From NCBI RefSeq assembly GCF_036499745.1, contig NZ_DASYDG010000031.1, forward strand, positions 62,001 through 126,000: DNA of 64,000 bases, written 5' to 3'. Origin of the DNA: Pinirhizobacter sp036499745 (GTDB lineage Bacteria; Pseudomonadota; Gammaproteobacteria; Xanthomonadales; Rhodanobacteraceae). The translations under genes were made by a program, and so were the position numbers. Below the pieces are notes generated by a model. The model worked only from the letters and a program-made list of their open reading frames with translations. It was not told where the DNA came from and ran no database searches. Shown here one piece after another: positions 8,896 to 17,618 of the stretch (positions are counted from its first letter, which is position 1; each line of letters starts with the position of its first letter).

Positions 8896-9399
8896 GTGTC
8901 CGTCCTGACCATCATCGAATACCCCGACCCGCGCCTGCGCACCGTTGCCGCACCTGTCACCGTGTTCGACGAGGAACTGGCCACCTTCGTCCAGGACATG
9001 TACCAGACGATGTACGAATCTGACGGTGTTGGCCTGGCTGCCACCCAGGTAAACGTGCACAAGCGCGTGCTGGTGGCCGACATGAGCGCCGACCGCAACG
9101 AGCGCCTGTGCCTGATCAACCCCGAGATCCTCGAGAAAGACGGCGCGCAGGTGTATCAGGAAGGCTGCCTGTCATTCCCGGGTATCTATGCCGATGTCAC
9201 CCGCGCGTTGAGGGTCAAGGTGCGTGCGCAGGACGTCACCGGCGCTGAGTTCATCGTCGAAGCGGAAGGCCCGCTGGCCGTATGCATCCAGCACGAGATG
9301 GACCACCTGCTGGGCAAGGTCTTTGTCGATTACCTCTCACCGCTCAAGCGAAGCCTGTTGCTCAAGCGCCTGGAGAAACAGCGCCGCCAGGCGAGCTGA
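8896..9399 (+). CDS. def: Peptide deformylase
   Basis: Def removes the formyl group from the initiator methionine of new proteins. The 167-residue enzyme shows all three motifs: I, GVGLAATQV; II, EGCLSFPG with the metal-binding cysteine; III, QHEMDHLLGK with the two histidine ligands and catalytic glutamate. Two GTG starts are possible. The one at 8896 was chosen because AGG lies eight bases upstream and the resulting MSVLTIIEYPDPRLRT matches the family start; the GTG at 8887 overlaps that ribosome site. fmt starts two bases after the stop, so def and fmt are co-transcribed. Confidence 0.96.
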   Translation: MSVLTIIEYPDPRLRTVAAPVTVFDEELATFVQDMYQTMYESDGVGLAATQVNVHKRVLVADMSADRNERLCLINPEILEKDGAQVYQEGCLSFPGIYADVTRALRVKVRAQDVTGAEFIVEAEGPLAVCIQHEMDHLLGKVFVDYLSPLKRSLLLKRLEKQRRQAS

Positions 9400-9401
9400 C
9401 G

Positions 9402-10340
9402 GTGCCCGCCCAGCCGCTTCGGATCGTTTTCGCCGGCACCCCGGATTTCGCCGTTCCCAGCCTTGCCGCGTGCGGCGCCAGCGGCGCGCAGGTCGTGGCC
9501 GTCTACACCCAACCAGACCGGCCTGCCGGACGCGGGCGCAAGCTCAGTCCCAGCCCGGTGAAGCTGGCTGCACTGGAAGCCGGCATCACGGTGGAGCAGC
9601 CAGAGTCGTTGAAAGACGACACCGTGCGCGCGCAGCTGGCTGCCTACCGGCCCGACCTGATGGTGGTGGTGGCCTATGGGCTGATCCTGTCGCGCAAGGT
9701 GCTGGCGATCCCGCGCCTGGGTTGCTGGAACGTGCACGGTTCGCTGCTGCCGCGCTGGCGCGGCGCAGCGCCTATCCAGCGCGCGGTACTGGCTGGCGAT
9801 GAAGAAACCGGTGTCGACCTCATGCAGATGGAAGCAGGCCTGGATACCGGCCCTACCCTGGTCCGCCGCACCACCCCGATCACCCGCGACGATACCGGTG
9901 GCAGCGTGCACGACCGCCTTGCCATGCTGGGCGCCGAGGCGCTCGCCGAAGGGCTGGCGCGGGTGATGGCAGGGGAAACGCCCACCCCCGTGCCGCAGCC
10001 CACCGAGGGTGCTACCTACGCGCATAAGCTGGACAAAGGTGAAGCGCTGCTCGACTTCACGCTCCCGGCGATCGACCTGGAACGCAAGGTCCGCGCCTTC
10101 GATCCGTGGCCCGTGGCCGAAGCCGACCTCGCCGGTGAACGGGTGCGCGTCTGGGGCGCCCGAGCCATGCCCTGGACCGGCGATGCCAGGCCAGGCAGCG
10201 TGATCGGCACGTCGCGCCAGGGCATCGACCTTGCCAGCGCCGACGGCATGCTGCGCATCATCGGCCTGCAACGTGCCGGCGGTCGTCGCATCACGGCGGC
10301 CGATTACCTCAACGCACGTTCCGACCTGCGGGCGCCCTGA
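9402..10340 (+). CDS. fmt: Methionyl-tRNA formyltransferase
   Basis: Fmt formylates initiator methionyl-tRNA using 10-formyltetrahydrofolate. The 312-residue protein has the N-terminal hydrolase domain (LRIVFAGTPDFAVPSLAA), the catalytic segment WNVHGSLLPRWRGAAPIQ with the Asn-x-His pair, the later aspartate in MEAGLDTGPTL, and the C-terminal tRNA-binding OB domain. A 40-codon in-frame extension overlaps def and is rejected; the GTG at 9402 has AGG ten bases upstream and gives the usual length. It lies between def and rsmB, a near-universal order. Confidence 0.96.
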   Translation: MPAQPLRIVFAGTPDFAVPSLAACGASGAQVVAVYTQPDRPAGRGRKLSPSPVKLAALEAGITVEQPESLKDDTVRAQLAAYRPDLMVVVAYGLILSRKVLAIPRLGCWNVHGSLLPRWRGAAPIQRAVLAGDEETGVDLMQMEAGLDTGPTLVRRTTPITRDDTGGSVHDRLAMLGAEALAEGLARVMAGETPTPVPQPTEGATYAHKLDKGEALLDFTLPAIDLERKVRAFDPWPVAEADLAGERVRVWGARAMPWTGDARPGSVIGTSRQGIDLASADGMLRIIGLQRAGGRRITAADYLNARSDLRAP

Positions 10341-10343
10341 GCC

Positions 10344-11666
10344 ATGGCGCGCAAGCCACCCGCGCCGACTGACACCCGCGCCTTGGCGGCGCTGGCGCTG
10401 ACCGAGGTCGCCCTGCACGGCAAATCGCTGCGTGAAACGCTCGATCGCCACGCCCGGGCCCTGCCCGACAGCCGCGACCGCGCGCTGCTGACGGCCCTGC
10501 TCAATGAAGGTGCGCGTTGGTGGATCCGCTTCGATGCCGCCCTCGACACCCTGCTCGAACGCCCGTTGCGGCAGAACGAACCGACGATCCATGCCCTGCT
10601 GGTAGTAGGCCTGGTGCAACTGGAAGTGCTGGAGATGGCCCCTTACGCCGCGGTGGCGGCCACGGTGGAAGCGGCCCGGGCGCTGCATCGCCCGCGCCAC
10701 GCAAACCTCGTCAATGCCGTACTGCGGCGTTGGCAGCGCGAACGCGTGGCCTTGCTGGCGCGCCTGGATGCAGATGCCTCCACGCGTAGCTCGCATCCGG
10801 CGTGGCTGGTTCAGGCGATCCAGGAAGACTGGCCCGAAGCCGCTGCCTCGGTACTGGACATCGCCAACGTCGAACCGCCCCTGATGCTTCGGGTGAACCG
10901 GCGGCGCGCCCAGCGCGAGGCGGTGATCCAGGCACTGGTGGGCGATGCCCACGAGGCCCATGCCCACCCCTGGCTCGCCGACGCCATCGTGCTGCCGCAC
11001 AGCACCGACGTCACCCGCCTTCCCGGTTTCGATGAAGGCCAGTTCGCCGTGCAGGATGGCGCCGCGCAGATCGCCGCCGATGTGCTGGATCTCGCCGATG
11101 GCCAGCGCGTGCTCGACGCCTGCGCAGCCCCCGGTGGCAAAGCCTGCCACGTGCTCGAGCGCGCCGATGTCACGCTGGTGGCCCTGGAGCACGACATCCA
11201 CCGCATACCGCGGATCGAACAGAACCTGGCGCGGTTGGGCCTGATAGCGCAGGTGATTGACGGCGACGCCGGCGACCCATTGTTATGGTGGGGTGGTAAA
11301 CCGTTCGATCGCATCCTGATCGATGCACCGTGTTCGGCAACCGGGGTGATCCGCCGCCGACCCGATGTACGGCTGCATCGACGCCCTTCGGACATTGCCA
11401 CGCTCGGTTTGCAGCAAAGGCGCATCCTGGCGGCCTTGTGGCCGCTGCTGTCTCCCGGCGGCCGCCTGGTCTACGCCACCTGTTCGCTGTTGCGGGCTGA
11501 AAACGAAGCCGTGGTCGGTGATTTCCTGCGCAGCACGCCCGATGCACGCATCGTGCCCCTGACGCTCGCCGATGGGCGGCCAGCCACCGTGGGATGGCAA
11601 GTTCTTCCCGGCGATGGCGACCTCGACGGCATGTACTATGCAGCGCTTACCAAGGTGCCCGACTGA
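10344..11666 (+). CDS. rsmB: 16S rRNA (cytosine-967 C5) methyltransferase
   Basis: RsmB methylates C967 of 16S rRNA using S-adenosylmethionine. The 440-residue protein has an N-terminal NusB-like RNA-binding domain (about 1-140), then the Fmu catalytic domain with ACAAPGGKACHVLE (SAM site), IDAPCSATGVIRRRPD (motif IV cysteine) and YATCSLLRAENEAVV (motif VI nucleophile cysteine). The ATG follows the fmt stop by three bases. Length and motifs are normal. Confidence 0.96.
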   Translation: MARKPPAPTDTRALAALALTEVALHGKSLRETLDRHARALPDSRDRALLTALLNEGARWWIRFDAALDTLLERPLRQNEPTIHALLVVGLVQLEVLEMAPYAAVAATVEAARALHRPRHANLVNAVLRRWQRERVALLARLDADASTRSSHPAWLVQAIQEDWPEAAASVLDIANVEPPLMLRVNRRRAQREAVIQALVGDAHEAHAHPWLADAIVLPHSTDVTRLPGFDEGQFAVQDGAAQIAADVLDLADGQRVLDACAAPGGKACHVLERADVTLVALEHDIHRIPRIEQNLARLGLIAQVIDGDAGDPLLWWGGKPFDRILIDAPCSATGVIRRRPDVRLHRRPSDIATLGLQQRRILAALWPLLSPGGRLVYATCSLLRAENEAVVGDFLRSTPDARIVPLTLADGRPATVGWQVLPGDGDLDGMYYAALTKVPD

Positions 11667-11681
11667 CGGGCCAGGCGCCCG

Positions 11682-12680
11682 ATGGTCCAGTCGACTAAAA
11701 ACCGCTTGAGGATCCAGCTGATCGCGCGTGACAACGGCGCGGGGCTGACGCGTGACCTTGCCGTGCTCGCAGACGTACTCCAGGCCGGTGGCTGCGAGGT
11801 GACGGTGCGGGCCCTCGGCCACCGTGGCCGCACCGGCACGGCAGTGCGCATGCTGAAGGCACACGTACGGCGAAAGCTGAAACTGCGCCCCCGCTTCGAC
11901 ATCAACCTGATGCTCGAACGGGTACGCCCGGAATTCTTTGGCAGTGCGCGCCACGAAGTGCTGGTACCCAACCCCGAGTGGTTCAACGACGACTGGAAAC
12001 CCTTCCTGCCGGAGTTTTCTTTGGTGCTTGCCAAGACCCGCCACGCCGAACGGATCTTCGGTGAACTAGGCTGCCGCACCCGCTATGTGGGCTTCGTGGC
12101 GCCGGATCGTTACCGTCCGGGCCTGGTGGCGCCGCGCGCTGGGTTCCTTCATGCGCCGGGGCGCAGCGGCAACAAGGGGAGCCACGCGCTGCTGGAGCTT
12201 TGGGCGGCCAATCCCCACTGGCCCATGCTCACGCTTATCTGGCGGCGCAAACGCGTGGATATCGACCCGCTGCCCGCCAATGTCATCTGGCGCCGGGAGT
12301 ACGTGCCCGACGACGAACTGCTGCGCCTGCAGAACACCCTGCGCTTCCATCTTTGCCCATCGCGTACCGAAGGCTATGGGCACTACCTCGCCGAAGCGCT
12401 GGGTGCCGGCGCCGTCACCATCACCACGGACGCTGAGCCGATGAACGAACTGGTGACATCCGACCGCGGCGTGTTGGTGGAGGCCCGCCCCGCCGGCAAG
12501 CAGGCCCTGGCCACGCTTTACGATTTCGAGCCCGAAGCCATGCGCCAGGCCATCGAGCGCTGCCTGGCGATGGAGCCGGCAGAGGTCATGCGACTGGGCC
12601 GGGCCGCCCGCACCTGGTTCGAAGACAACCGCCGCGATTTCGCCATCCGGTTGCTCGAGGCCCTGCATGGGCTCTCTTAA
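11682..12680 (+). CDS. GT-B glycosyltransferase, tandem paralogue 1 of 3
   Basis: A 332-residue cytoplasmic glycosyltransferase of GT4-like fold. The C-terminal half has RTEGYGHYLAEALGAG, where Glu230 and Glu238 form the EX7E nucleotide-sugar motif, followed by ITTDAEPMNELV. Family-specific blocks shared with the next two genes are IARDNGAGLTRDL near the N-terminus, PNPEWFN, and AKTRHAERIF. It starts 15 bases after rsmB and its end overlaps the next gene by 14 bases. A role in surface polysaccharide or lipopolysaccharide synthesis is inferred from its neighbours; donor and acceptor are unknown. Confidence 0.85.
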   Translation: MVQSTKNRLRIQLIARDNGAGLTRDLAVLADVLQAGGCEVTVRALGHRGRTGTAVRMLKAHVRRKLKLRPRFDINLMLERVRPEFFGSARHEVLVPNPEWFNDDWKPFLPEFSLVLAKTRHAERIFGELGCRTRYVGFVAPDRYRPGLVAPRAGFLHAPGRSGNKGSHALLELWAANPHWPMLTLIWRRKRVDIDPLPANVIWRREYVPDDELLRLQNTLRFHLCPSRTEGYGHYLAEALGAGAVTITTDAEPMNELVTSDRGVLVEARPAGKQALATLYDFEPEAMRQAIERCLAMEPAEVMRLGRAARTWFEDNRRDFAIRLLEALHGLS

Positions 12681-13686
12681 GCGCCGGGTGCAGTTGATTG
12701 CACGCGACAACGGCGCCGGTCTTTCGCGCGACCTGCGCCTGCTCGAAGGCATCCTCAAGAACTTCGGTTACCGCGTGGTCGTGCTGCGGCTGGGTAACCA
12801 TGGCCGGCTCTCGCATCGCCTGCGCCGGCTGGGGGTGCGCCTGTCCCGACTTGGCGGGGGATGGTTGCGCGGAAAGGCCAACGCCCGCTTTGACCTTAAC
12901 CTGATGATCGAACAAGTGCGGCCGGAATACCTCGGGCAGGCGCGTTGCAACGTGCTGCTGCCTCACCCGGAGTGGTTCAACCAGGCTTCGCGCCGCGCGC
13001 TGCCTGGGATCGACCGCGTACTGGCCAAGACACGCCATGCCGAACGCCTGTTCCGTGAACTGGGCTGCGACACCGAATGGGTAGGTTTCCTCGGCGCCGA
13101 TCATCGCCGCGTGGGCGAGCAGCACCGCCGCCGGGAATTCCTGCATGCACCGGGTGTCAGCGGCAACAAGGGCAGCGAACGCCTGCTTGCGCTGTGGAGC
13201 CGGCATCCGACATGGCCCAGGCTCACCCTGGTGTGGCGCCGCAAACTTGAACAACCGCAGGTGGTTCCGGCGAACGTCACCTGGCTCACCCACTACGTGC
13301 CGCAGGACGAACTGCTGACGCTGCAGAACGACATCCTGTTCCATCTTTGCCCCTCGCAGACCGAAGGTTACGGCCACTATCTGGCGGAATCGGTGAGCAC
13401 CGGCAACGTGGTGATCACAACCGACGCCGAACCGATGAACGAGCTGGTCACCGCCGGACGCGGCGTGCTGGTGGCGGCCCATGCGGTGGGCGCGCAGGAC
13501 CTCGCCACACTGTTCGATTTCGACGACCACGCGATGGAAGCGGCGATCGAGCGCTGCATTGCCATGGATGACGAGCAAGCCACGTGCCTGGGTAGGGCCG
13601 GGCGCGCATGGTACGAGGACAACCGCCGCGGCTTCCTCGAACGCTTTCGGCACGCCCTGGACACGCTGATGGCCGGACAACCATGA
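12667..13686 (+). CDS. GT-B glycosyltransferase, tandem paralogue 2 of 3
   Basis: A 339-residue paralogue of the genes on both sides. It repeats the same blocks: LIARDNGAGLSRDLRLLEG, PHPEWFN, AKTRHAERLFRELGCD, the EX7E segment QTEGYGHYLAESVSTG, and TTDAEPMNELV. Its ATG lies inside the end of the preceding gene (14-base overlap) and its stop shares ATGA with the next start, so the three are translationally coupled. A linker near residues 45-65 (LRRLGVRLSRLGGGWLRGK) is longer and more basic than in paralogue 1. Substrate is unknown. Confidence 0.85.
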   Translation: MGSLKRRVQLIARDNGAGLSRDLRLLEGILKNFGYRVVVLRLGNHGRLSHRLRRLGVRLSRLGGGWLRGKANARFDLNLMIEQVRPEYLGQARCNVLLPHPEWFNQASRRALPGIDRVLAKTRHAERLFRELGCDTEWVGFLGADHRRVGEQHRRREFLHAPGVSGNKGSERLLALWSRHPTWPRLTLVWRRKLEQPQVVPANVTWLTHYVPQDELLTLQNDILFHLCPSQTEGYGHYLAESVSTGNVVITTDAEPMNELVTAGRGVLVAAHAVGAQDLATLFDFDDHAMEAAIERCIAMDDEQATCLGRAGRAWYEDNRRGFLERFRHALDTLMAGQP

Positions 13687-14675
13687 CCACCGTGCGTATC
13701 GTCGCCCGCGACAACGGTTTCGGCCTGACCGGCGAGATCGCCACCTTGCGCCATGCGCTGGATGAACTCGGCTGCGAGGTAAGCGTGCTGTCGCTGGAGG
13801 AAGCGGCCGAACACGAACGCTGGCGCCTGGGCGGCAATCGCCTGCGGTCGCGCCTGCTGGCCCGTTGGCAGCGGCGCCAGCGCGGCGGCCAAGTCGATAT
13901 GAACCTCATGTTCGAGCACATATGGCCGGCGCAGCTGGGCATGGCGCGGAAGAACATCGTGCTGCCGCACCCGGAGTGGTTCGACAACAAGGACATGCGC
14001 CACCTTCCATGGGTGGACCAGGTATGGGCCAAGACGCATCACGCCATCGACCTGTTCGCTCCCTTCGGCCGACCCACGCGCTTCATCGGTTTCGACAGTC
14101 GCGATCGCCTGGATCCTTCCGTGCCACGCGAACGGGCCTTCTTCCACCTGGCCGGCGCCAGCCCGCTGAAGGGCACGTTGCGCCTGATGCACGAATGGGC
14201 CGCCAACCCGCACTGGCCCATGCTGACCGTCGTGCGCAACAAGCCGGGCGAGAGAGATCCGCGGGCGCCCAATATCCGCGTGCTGGCCGGCTATCGCGAA
14301 GAGGCCGAGCTTCAGCATCTGCAGAACGCCCACCTGTTCCACCTGTGTACCTCGCGCACCGAGGGTTACGGCCACTACATCACCGAGGCGATGAGCGTGG
14401 GCGCCGTGGTGATTACCGTGGCCGCGCCTCCGATGAACGAACTGGTCTCACCCGAACGCGGCTTGTTGGTCACGGCCCGTGCCGGCGACACCCATGGTTT
14501 GGCCACGCTGTACGACTTCGACAAACCCGCGTTGGCTACCTGCGTGACGCAAGCGATGACCATGGGAGAGGATGAGATCGCGCGGCTTGGCCACGCTGCA
14601 CGCGCCTGGTTCGTGCAGAACAAATCAGGCTTTGCAGAGCGCCTGCGCGCTGCCCTTGCAGGCGTGAACGCCTAG
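13683..14675 (+). CDS. GT-B glycosyltransferase, tandem paralogue 3 of 3
   Basis: A 330-residue third paralogue: VRIVARDNGFGLTGEIATL at the N-terminus, LPHPEWFDNK, AKTHHAIDLFAPFG, the EX7E segment RTEGYGHYITEAMSVG and APPMNELVSPERG. The start is the ATG at 13683 that overlaps the previous stop as ATGA; a longer in-frame extension would overlap the upstream gene by 25 codons and lacks the conserved opening. It is the most divergent of the trio (AAPPMNELV instead of TDAEPMNELV). Its stop overlaps the stop of the convergent GT2 gene by four bases. Confidence 0.85.
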   Translation: MTTVRIVARDNGFGLTGEIATLRHALDELGCEVSVLSLEEAAEHERWRLGGNRLRSRLLARWQRRQRGGQVDMNLMFEHIWPAQLGMARKNIVLPHPEWFDNKDMRHLPWVDQVWAKTHHAIDLFAPFGRPTRFIGFDSRDRLDPSVPRERAFFHLAGASPLKGTLRLMHEWAANPHWPMLTVVRNKPGERDPRAPNIRVLAGYREEAELQHLQNAHLFHLCTSRTEGYGHYITEAMSVGAVVITVAAPPMNELVSPERGLLVTARAGDTHGLATLYDFDKPALATCVTQAMTMGEDEIARLGHAARAWFVQNKSGFAERLRAALAGVNA

Positions 14676-15577
14676 CCGACGGCGAGCGACGCGCGAAGCG
14701 GTTCGTATCTCTCCGCGCGCATGCCATCGAGCTGGATGACGGCGTCGGCGGCTTCCTCGATGTGGCTGTCTATGCCGCGCAATGCCCATATTCTGCCCTC
14801 AGTCCGCGTCTGCGCCAGGATCTGGTTGTTGGGCATGGACATGTCGTTCGGATCGGCCGGCGCCCGGGACGGGTGGTCCAGGTGCACGGCGAGGGCTGCG
14901 AATTTCAGCTGCCGGCGATGGCGGCCGAAGTTATCCAGGCGGGCGGCGAGCTCGAGGTCTTCGCTGCCATAGCCTTCCATGCGCTCGTCGAAACCGTTGA
15001 CGGCCAGGAGATCGGCCTTCCAGAAACTCATATTGCAGCTCATCACCCTTCCTCCGCGGCGTGCCCGTGCCTTGAAGGCGGCAAGCCAGGGGTGGCGCAG
15101 CGCGTAGAGGCGCCGTGAGCCGCTGCTGCGGCGGAAGTCGCCATCCACCAGTGGGTGGTAGCGGGCACTGCCACCGGCAAGCAGGCGTGTTGTCTCGCGT
15201 GCCGTCATGCACAGACGGCCGCCCTGCAGGTAGAAACCCGGCTGGGCGAAACGCATGTGGTCGGCAATGAAATCCGGGTGCAGCACCATATCCCCGTCAA
15301 CAAGAATAATGTAGTCGCCCTTGGCGGCCACGATGCCGCGGTTCCGGGCCCGCGCGGCACGAAACCCCAGGTCTTCCTGCCACACATGGCGCAGAGGAAT
15401 GCTCAATCCAGGCGCCAGCGACGCGATGAGCCCGGCGGTTTCGTCACTGGAGCCGTCGTCGGCCACGATGATTTCGTCAGGCATGCGGGTTTGTCGGCGC
15501 AGGGACTCAAGCACCAGCGACAGGGCCGAAGCCCAGTTATATGTCAGCACCACGATGCTGATGGTTGGATCGCTCAT
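14672..15577 (-). CDS. GT2 glycosyltransferase with galactosyltransferase-like C-terminus
   Basis: A 301-residue GT-A enzyme. It opens MSDPTISIVVLTYNWASAL, with the nucleotide-binding IIVADDGSSDETAGL and the metal-binding ILVDGDMVLHPDF. The C-terminal part, RRGGRVMSCNMSFWKADLL followed by NGFDERMEGYGSEDLELAARL, matches the Glyco_transf_7C type region that often follows a GT2 domain. It probably adds a hexose to a surface glycan. The start at 15577 was chosen over an upstream in-frame ATG because the family begins at this point. It converges on the third tandem glycosyltransferase, overlapping its stop by four bases. Confidence 0.85.
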   Translation of the reverse strand: MSDPTISIVVLTYNWASALSLVLESLRRQTRMPDEIIVADDGSSDETAGLIASLAPGLSIPLRHVWQEDLGFRAARARNRGIVAAKGDYIILVDGDMVLHPDFIADHMRFAQPGFYLQGGRLCMTARETTRLLAGGSARYHPLVDGDFRRSSGSRRLYALRHPWLAAFKARARRGGRVMSCNMSFWKADLLAVNGFDERMEGYGSEDLELAARLDNFGRHRRQLKFAALAVHLDHPSRAPADPNDMSMPNNQILAQTRTEGRIWALRGIDSHIEEAADAVIQLDGMRAERYEPLRASLAVG

Positions 15578-15682
15578 GCCTCGCCCGCCCGTAAAAACGG
15601 AAACCGGCACATGGCCGGAAACTAAGCCTTCATGTTTTCCATCCATGGTGCCCTTGCATGCATTCAGCCGGCTTTCCCCAAT

Positions 15683-16450
15683 CTAAGGCCGGTATCCGTG
15701 CTGCAGCAGCCACAACTTGACGAATTTGCGGCGTACATATTCGATGCGCACCAGCGCGTATAGCAATCCGCGCCAGCCATCGAGGAATCCTGCGCGAAAA
15801 ACGTAACCCCTCAGGAAACGCCACGCGGGACTGAACAGGATCTGCCCTACATTGGCGCGTTTTCCCGTTGCAAACAAGTGTTCGGCCATCATCTGGGCGT
15901 AACGCTCCTGTTTTCCCAGCTGTTCAGCGAGTGATCGATAAGGGTGATGCTCGAGGTTTCCGGCCAGTCGGCCGACATGGCCATCGACGCTGACAGCCTC
16001 GTGGATCTCCCGTTTTCCGCGCCATCCGCCCTGCCTGCGATCGAACAGCCGCAGCACGCGATCGGGATAGGCGTTGCCGTGGCGGAGGAATTTTCCGAAA
16101 TATTCCGACAAGCGGGCGAAGCGATAGCCTGCCGTGTCGGAGAAGCCGTTCGCATGGGCCGCTTCGATCGCCTCGCGCAATGTGGCATCGACGCGTTCGT
16201 CGGCGTCCAGGCAAAGCACCCATTCGTGCCGGGCCTGGGATACGGCGAAATCCTTCTGCGAGCGGAAGCCGGTAAACGCGCGGTCGATCACGCGCGCGCC
16301 ATGGGTACGGGCAAGGTCGGCGGTGCCGTCGGTGGAACCGGAATCCACCACCACGATGTCGTCGCAGAAGGCGAGCGAATCCAGGCACGCCCCGATGCGG
16401 TCGGCTTCGTTGAAGGTGATGATGCAGGCAGACAGCGGGATGGTGGTCAT
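15683..16450 (-). CDS. WaaE/KdtX-like GT2 glycosyltransferase
   Basis: A 255-residue GT2 enzyme. MTTIPLSACIITFNEADRIG opens the protein, followed by DDIVVVDSGSTDGTADLA, GFRSQKDFAVSQARHEWVL and LCLDADERVD (metal-binding acidic residues), then RLFDRRQGGWRGKREIHEAV. These are characteristic of the lipopolysaccharide core beta-1,4-glucosyltransferase WaaE (KdtX) family; the exact sugar is inferred. Internal starts further upstream overlap the divergent gene's leader and were not used. It lies 105 bases from the GT2 gene and diverges from the CDP-glycerol transferase-like gene across 68 bases. Confidence 0.82.
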   Translation of the reverse strand: MTTIPLSACIITFNEADRIGACLDSLAFCDDIVVVDSGSTDGTADLARTHGARVIDRAFTGFRSQKDFAVSQARHEWVLCLDADERVDATLREAIEAAHANGFSDTAGYRFARLSEYFGKFLRHGNAYPDRVLRLFDRRQGGWRGKREIHEAVSVDGHVGRLAGNLEHHPYRSLAEQLGKQERYAQMMAEHLFATGKRANVGQILFSPAWRFLRGYVFRAGFLDGWRGLLYALVRIEYVRRKFVKLWLLQHGYRP

Positions 16451-16518
16451 CGGGGCGATGGTCGGGCCATGGGCATCGCGCATAATGCCAGCTTCGCCGC
16501 GACCGGACCTGATCGAAC

Positions 16519-17583
16519 GTGCCCACCAGCCTGATGTTCGCCACCGAGCTCTACGCCCTGCCGATCCTGCGGCCGCTGGCGGCTGCAGCCCAGGCGCGGG
16601 GGCAGGATGTCGGCTGGATCGTGACCGATCGCGTAGCCGCCCAACTGGCCCCGGACGAGCGCAGGCTTGCCACCTGGCCTGAAGTCCATGCCAGCGGCGC
16701 CGAAGCTGTGTATTGCGCCGCAAACTGGATATCGCCACGGCTGCCGGGTACCAAGGTGCAGGTATTCCACGGCTTCAACGCTGAAAAGCGCGAGCCCGGC
16801 CGCGGTCATTTCGCACTGCGGGGGTTCTTCGATCTGTATTTGACGCAAGGTCCCGCCACCACCGGCCCGTTCGAAGAGCTCGCCCGCGAGCATGGCTATT
16901 TCGCCGTACGTGAAACCGGCTGGCCCAAGCTTGACCCGCTGTTCAGGCCGGCCGCCCCGTCGACGGACCTGAATCCACACGACGGCCGCCCGGTAGTGAT
17001 GTTCGCCTCGACCTTCAGTCATCGCCTGAGCTGCGCACCGCTGGTGCTGGACACGCTGCGGGAACTGGTGGCGCGCGGCGACCGCTATTGGCTGCTTACC
17101 CTTCACCCGAAATGCCCTCCGGAACTTTTCGAGGCCTACCGCGGCCTTTCCGGACCCCATGCCCGCTTCGAGGAATCCGGGCGGTTGATGGACATGCAGC
17201 GCGCGGCCGACGTATTGCTGTGCGATACATCGTCGGTGCTGCACGAATTCGCCGTGCAGCTCAAACCGGTGGTGACGGTACGCAATCGCCTGCCCAAACC
17301 GTTCATGCTCGACGTGCAGGATCCGGCCGAGATCGATGGGGCCATCACCACCGCGCTGTCGCGGCCCGCAGCGCTGATGCGGGCCGTGCGTGAACACGCC
17401 GACGCCATCCACCCCTGGCGTGACGGCCGGTCATCCGAGCGCATGTTGGACGCCGTCGATGCATTCCATCGTGGTGAACTGGGGCCCCTGAAGCGCAAAC
17501 CGCTGAACCTGGTGCGCCGCTACAAGGCCCGGCGCGATATCCAGGCACTGCTCACCAACGTGGCCTCCACGCCCCCGGGGTAG
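16519..17583 (+). CDS. CDP-glycerol glycerophosphotransferase-like protein
   Basis: A 354-residue protein of the TagB/TagF/SpsB (Glyphos_transf) family, whose members transfer glycerol phosphate or related groups to cell-surface polymers. Typical elements are VFHGFNAEKR, GWPKLDPLFR, VMFASTFSHRL, LTLHPKCPPELF and the C-terminal DVLLCDTSSVLHEFAV. It begins with a GTG at 16519; an ATG five codons later is possible. In a Gram-negative with no teichoic acid genes nearby it may decorate lipopolysaccharide or capsule. The stop is followed after 35 bases by the ArnT-like gene. Confidence 0.8.
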   Translation: MPTSLMFATELYALPILRPLAAAAQARGQDVGWIVTDRVAAQLAPDERRLATWPEVHASGAEAVYCAANWISPRLPGTKVQVFHGFNAEKREPGRGHFALRGFFDLYLTQGPATTGPFEELAREHGYFAVRETGWPKLDPLFRPAAPSTDLNPHDGRPVVMFASTFSHRLSCAPLVLDTLRELVARGDRYWLLTLHPKCPPELFEAYRGLSGPHARFEESGRLMDMQRAADVLLCDTSSVLHEFAVQLKPVVTVRNRLPKPFMLDVQDPAEIDGAITTALSRPAALMRAVREHADAIHPWRDGRSSERMLDAVDAFHRGELGPLKRKPLNLVRRYKARRDIQALLTNVASTPPG

Positions 17584-17618
17584 AATCCCGGCCATCCAAC
17601 TCGAGCGGACTCCCGCCC

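Noticed and set aside
9330..11201. Minus-strand frame of 623 codons opposite fmt and rsmB
   Set aside because: Shadow of two conserved genes; no family match in its translation.
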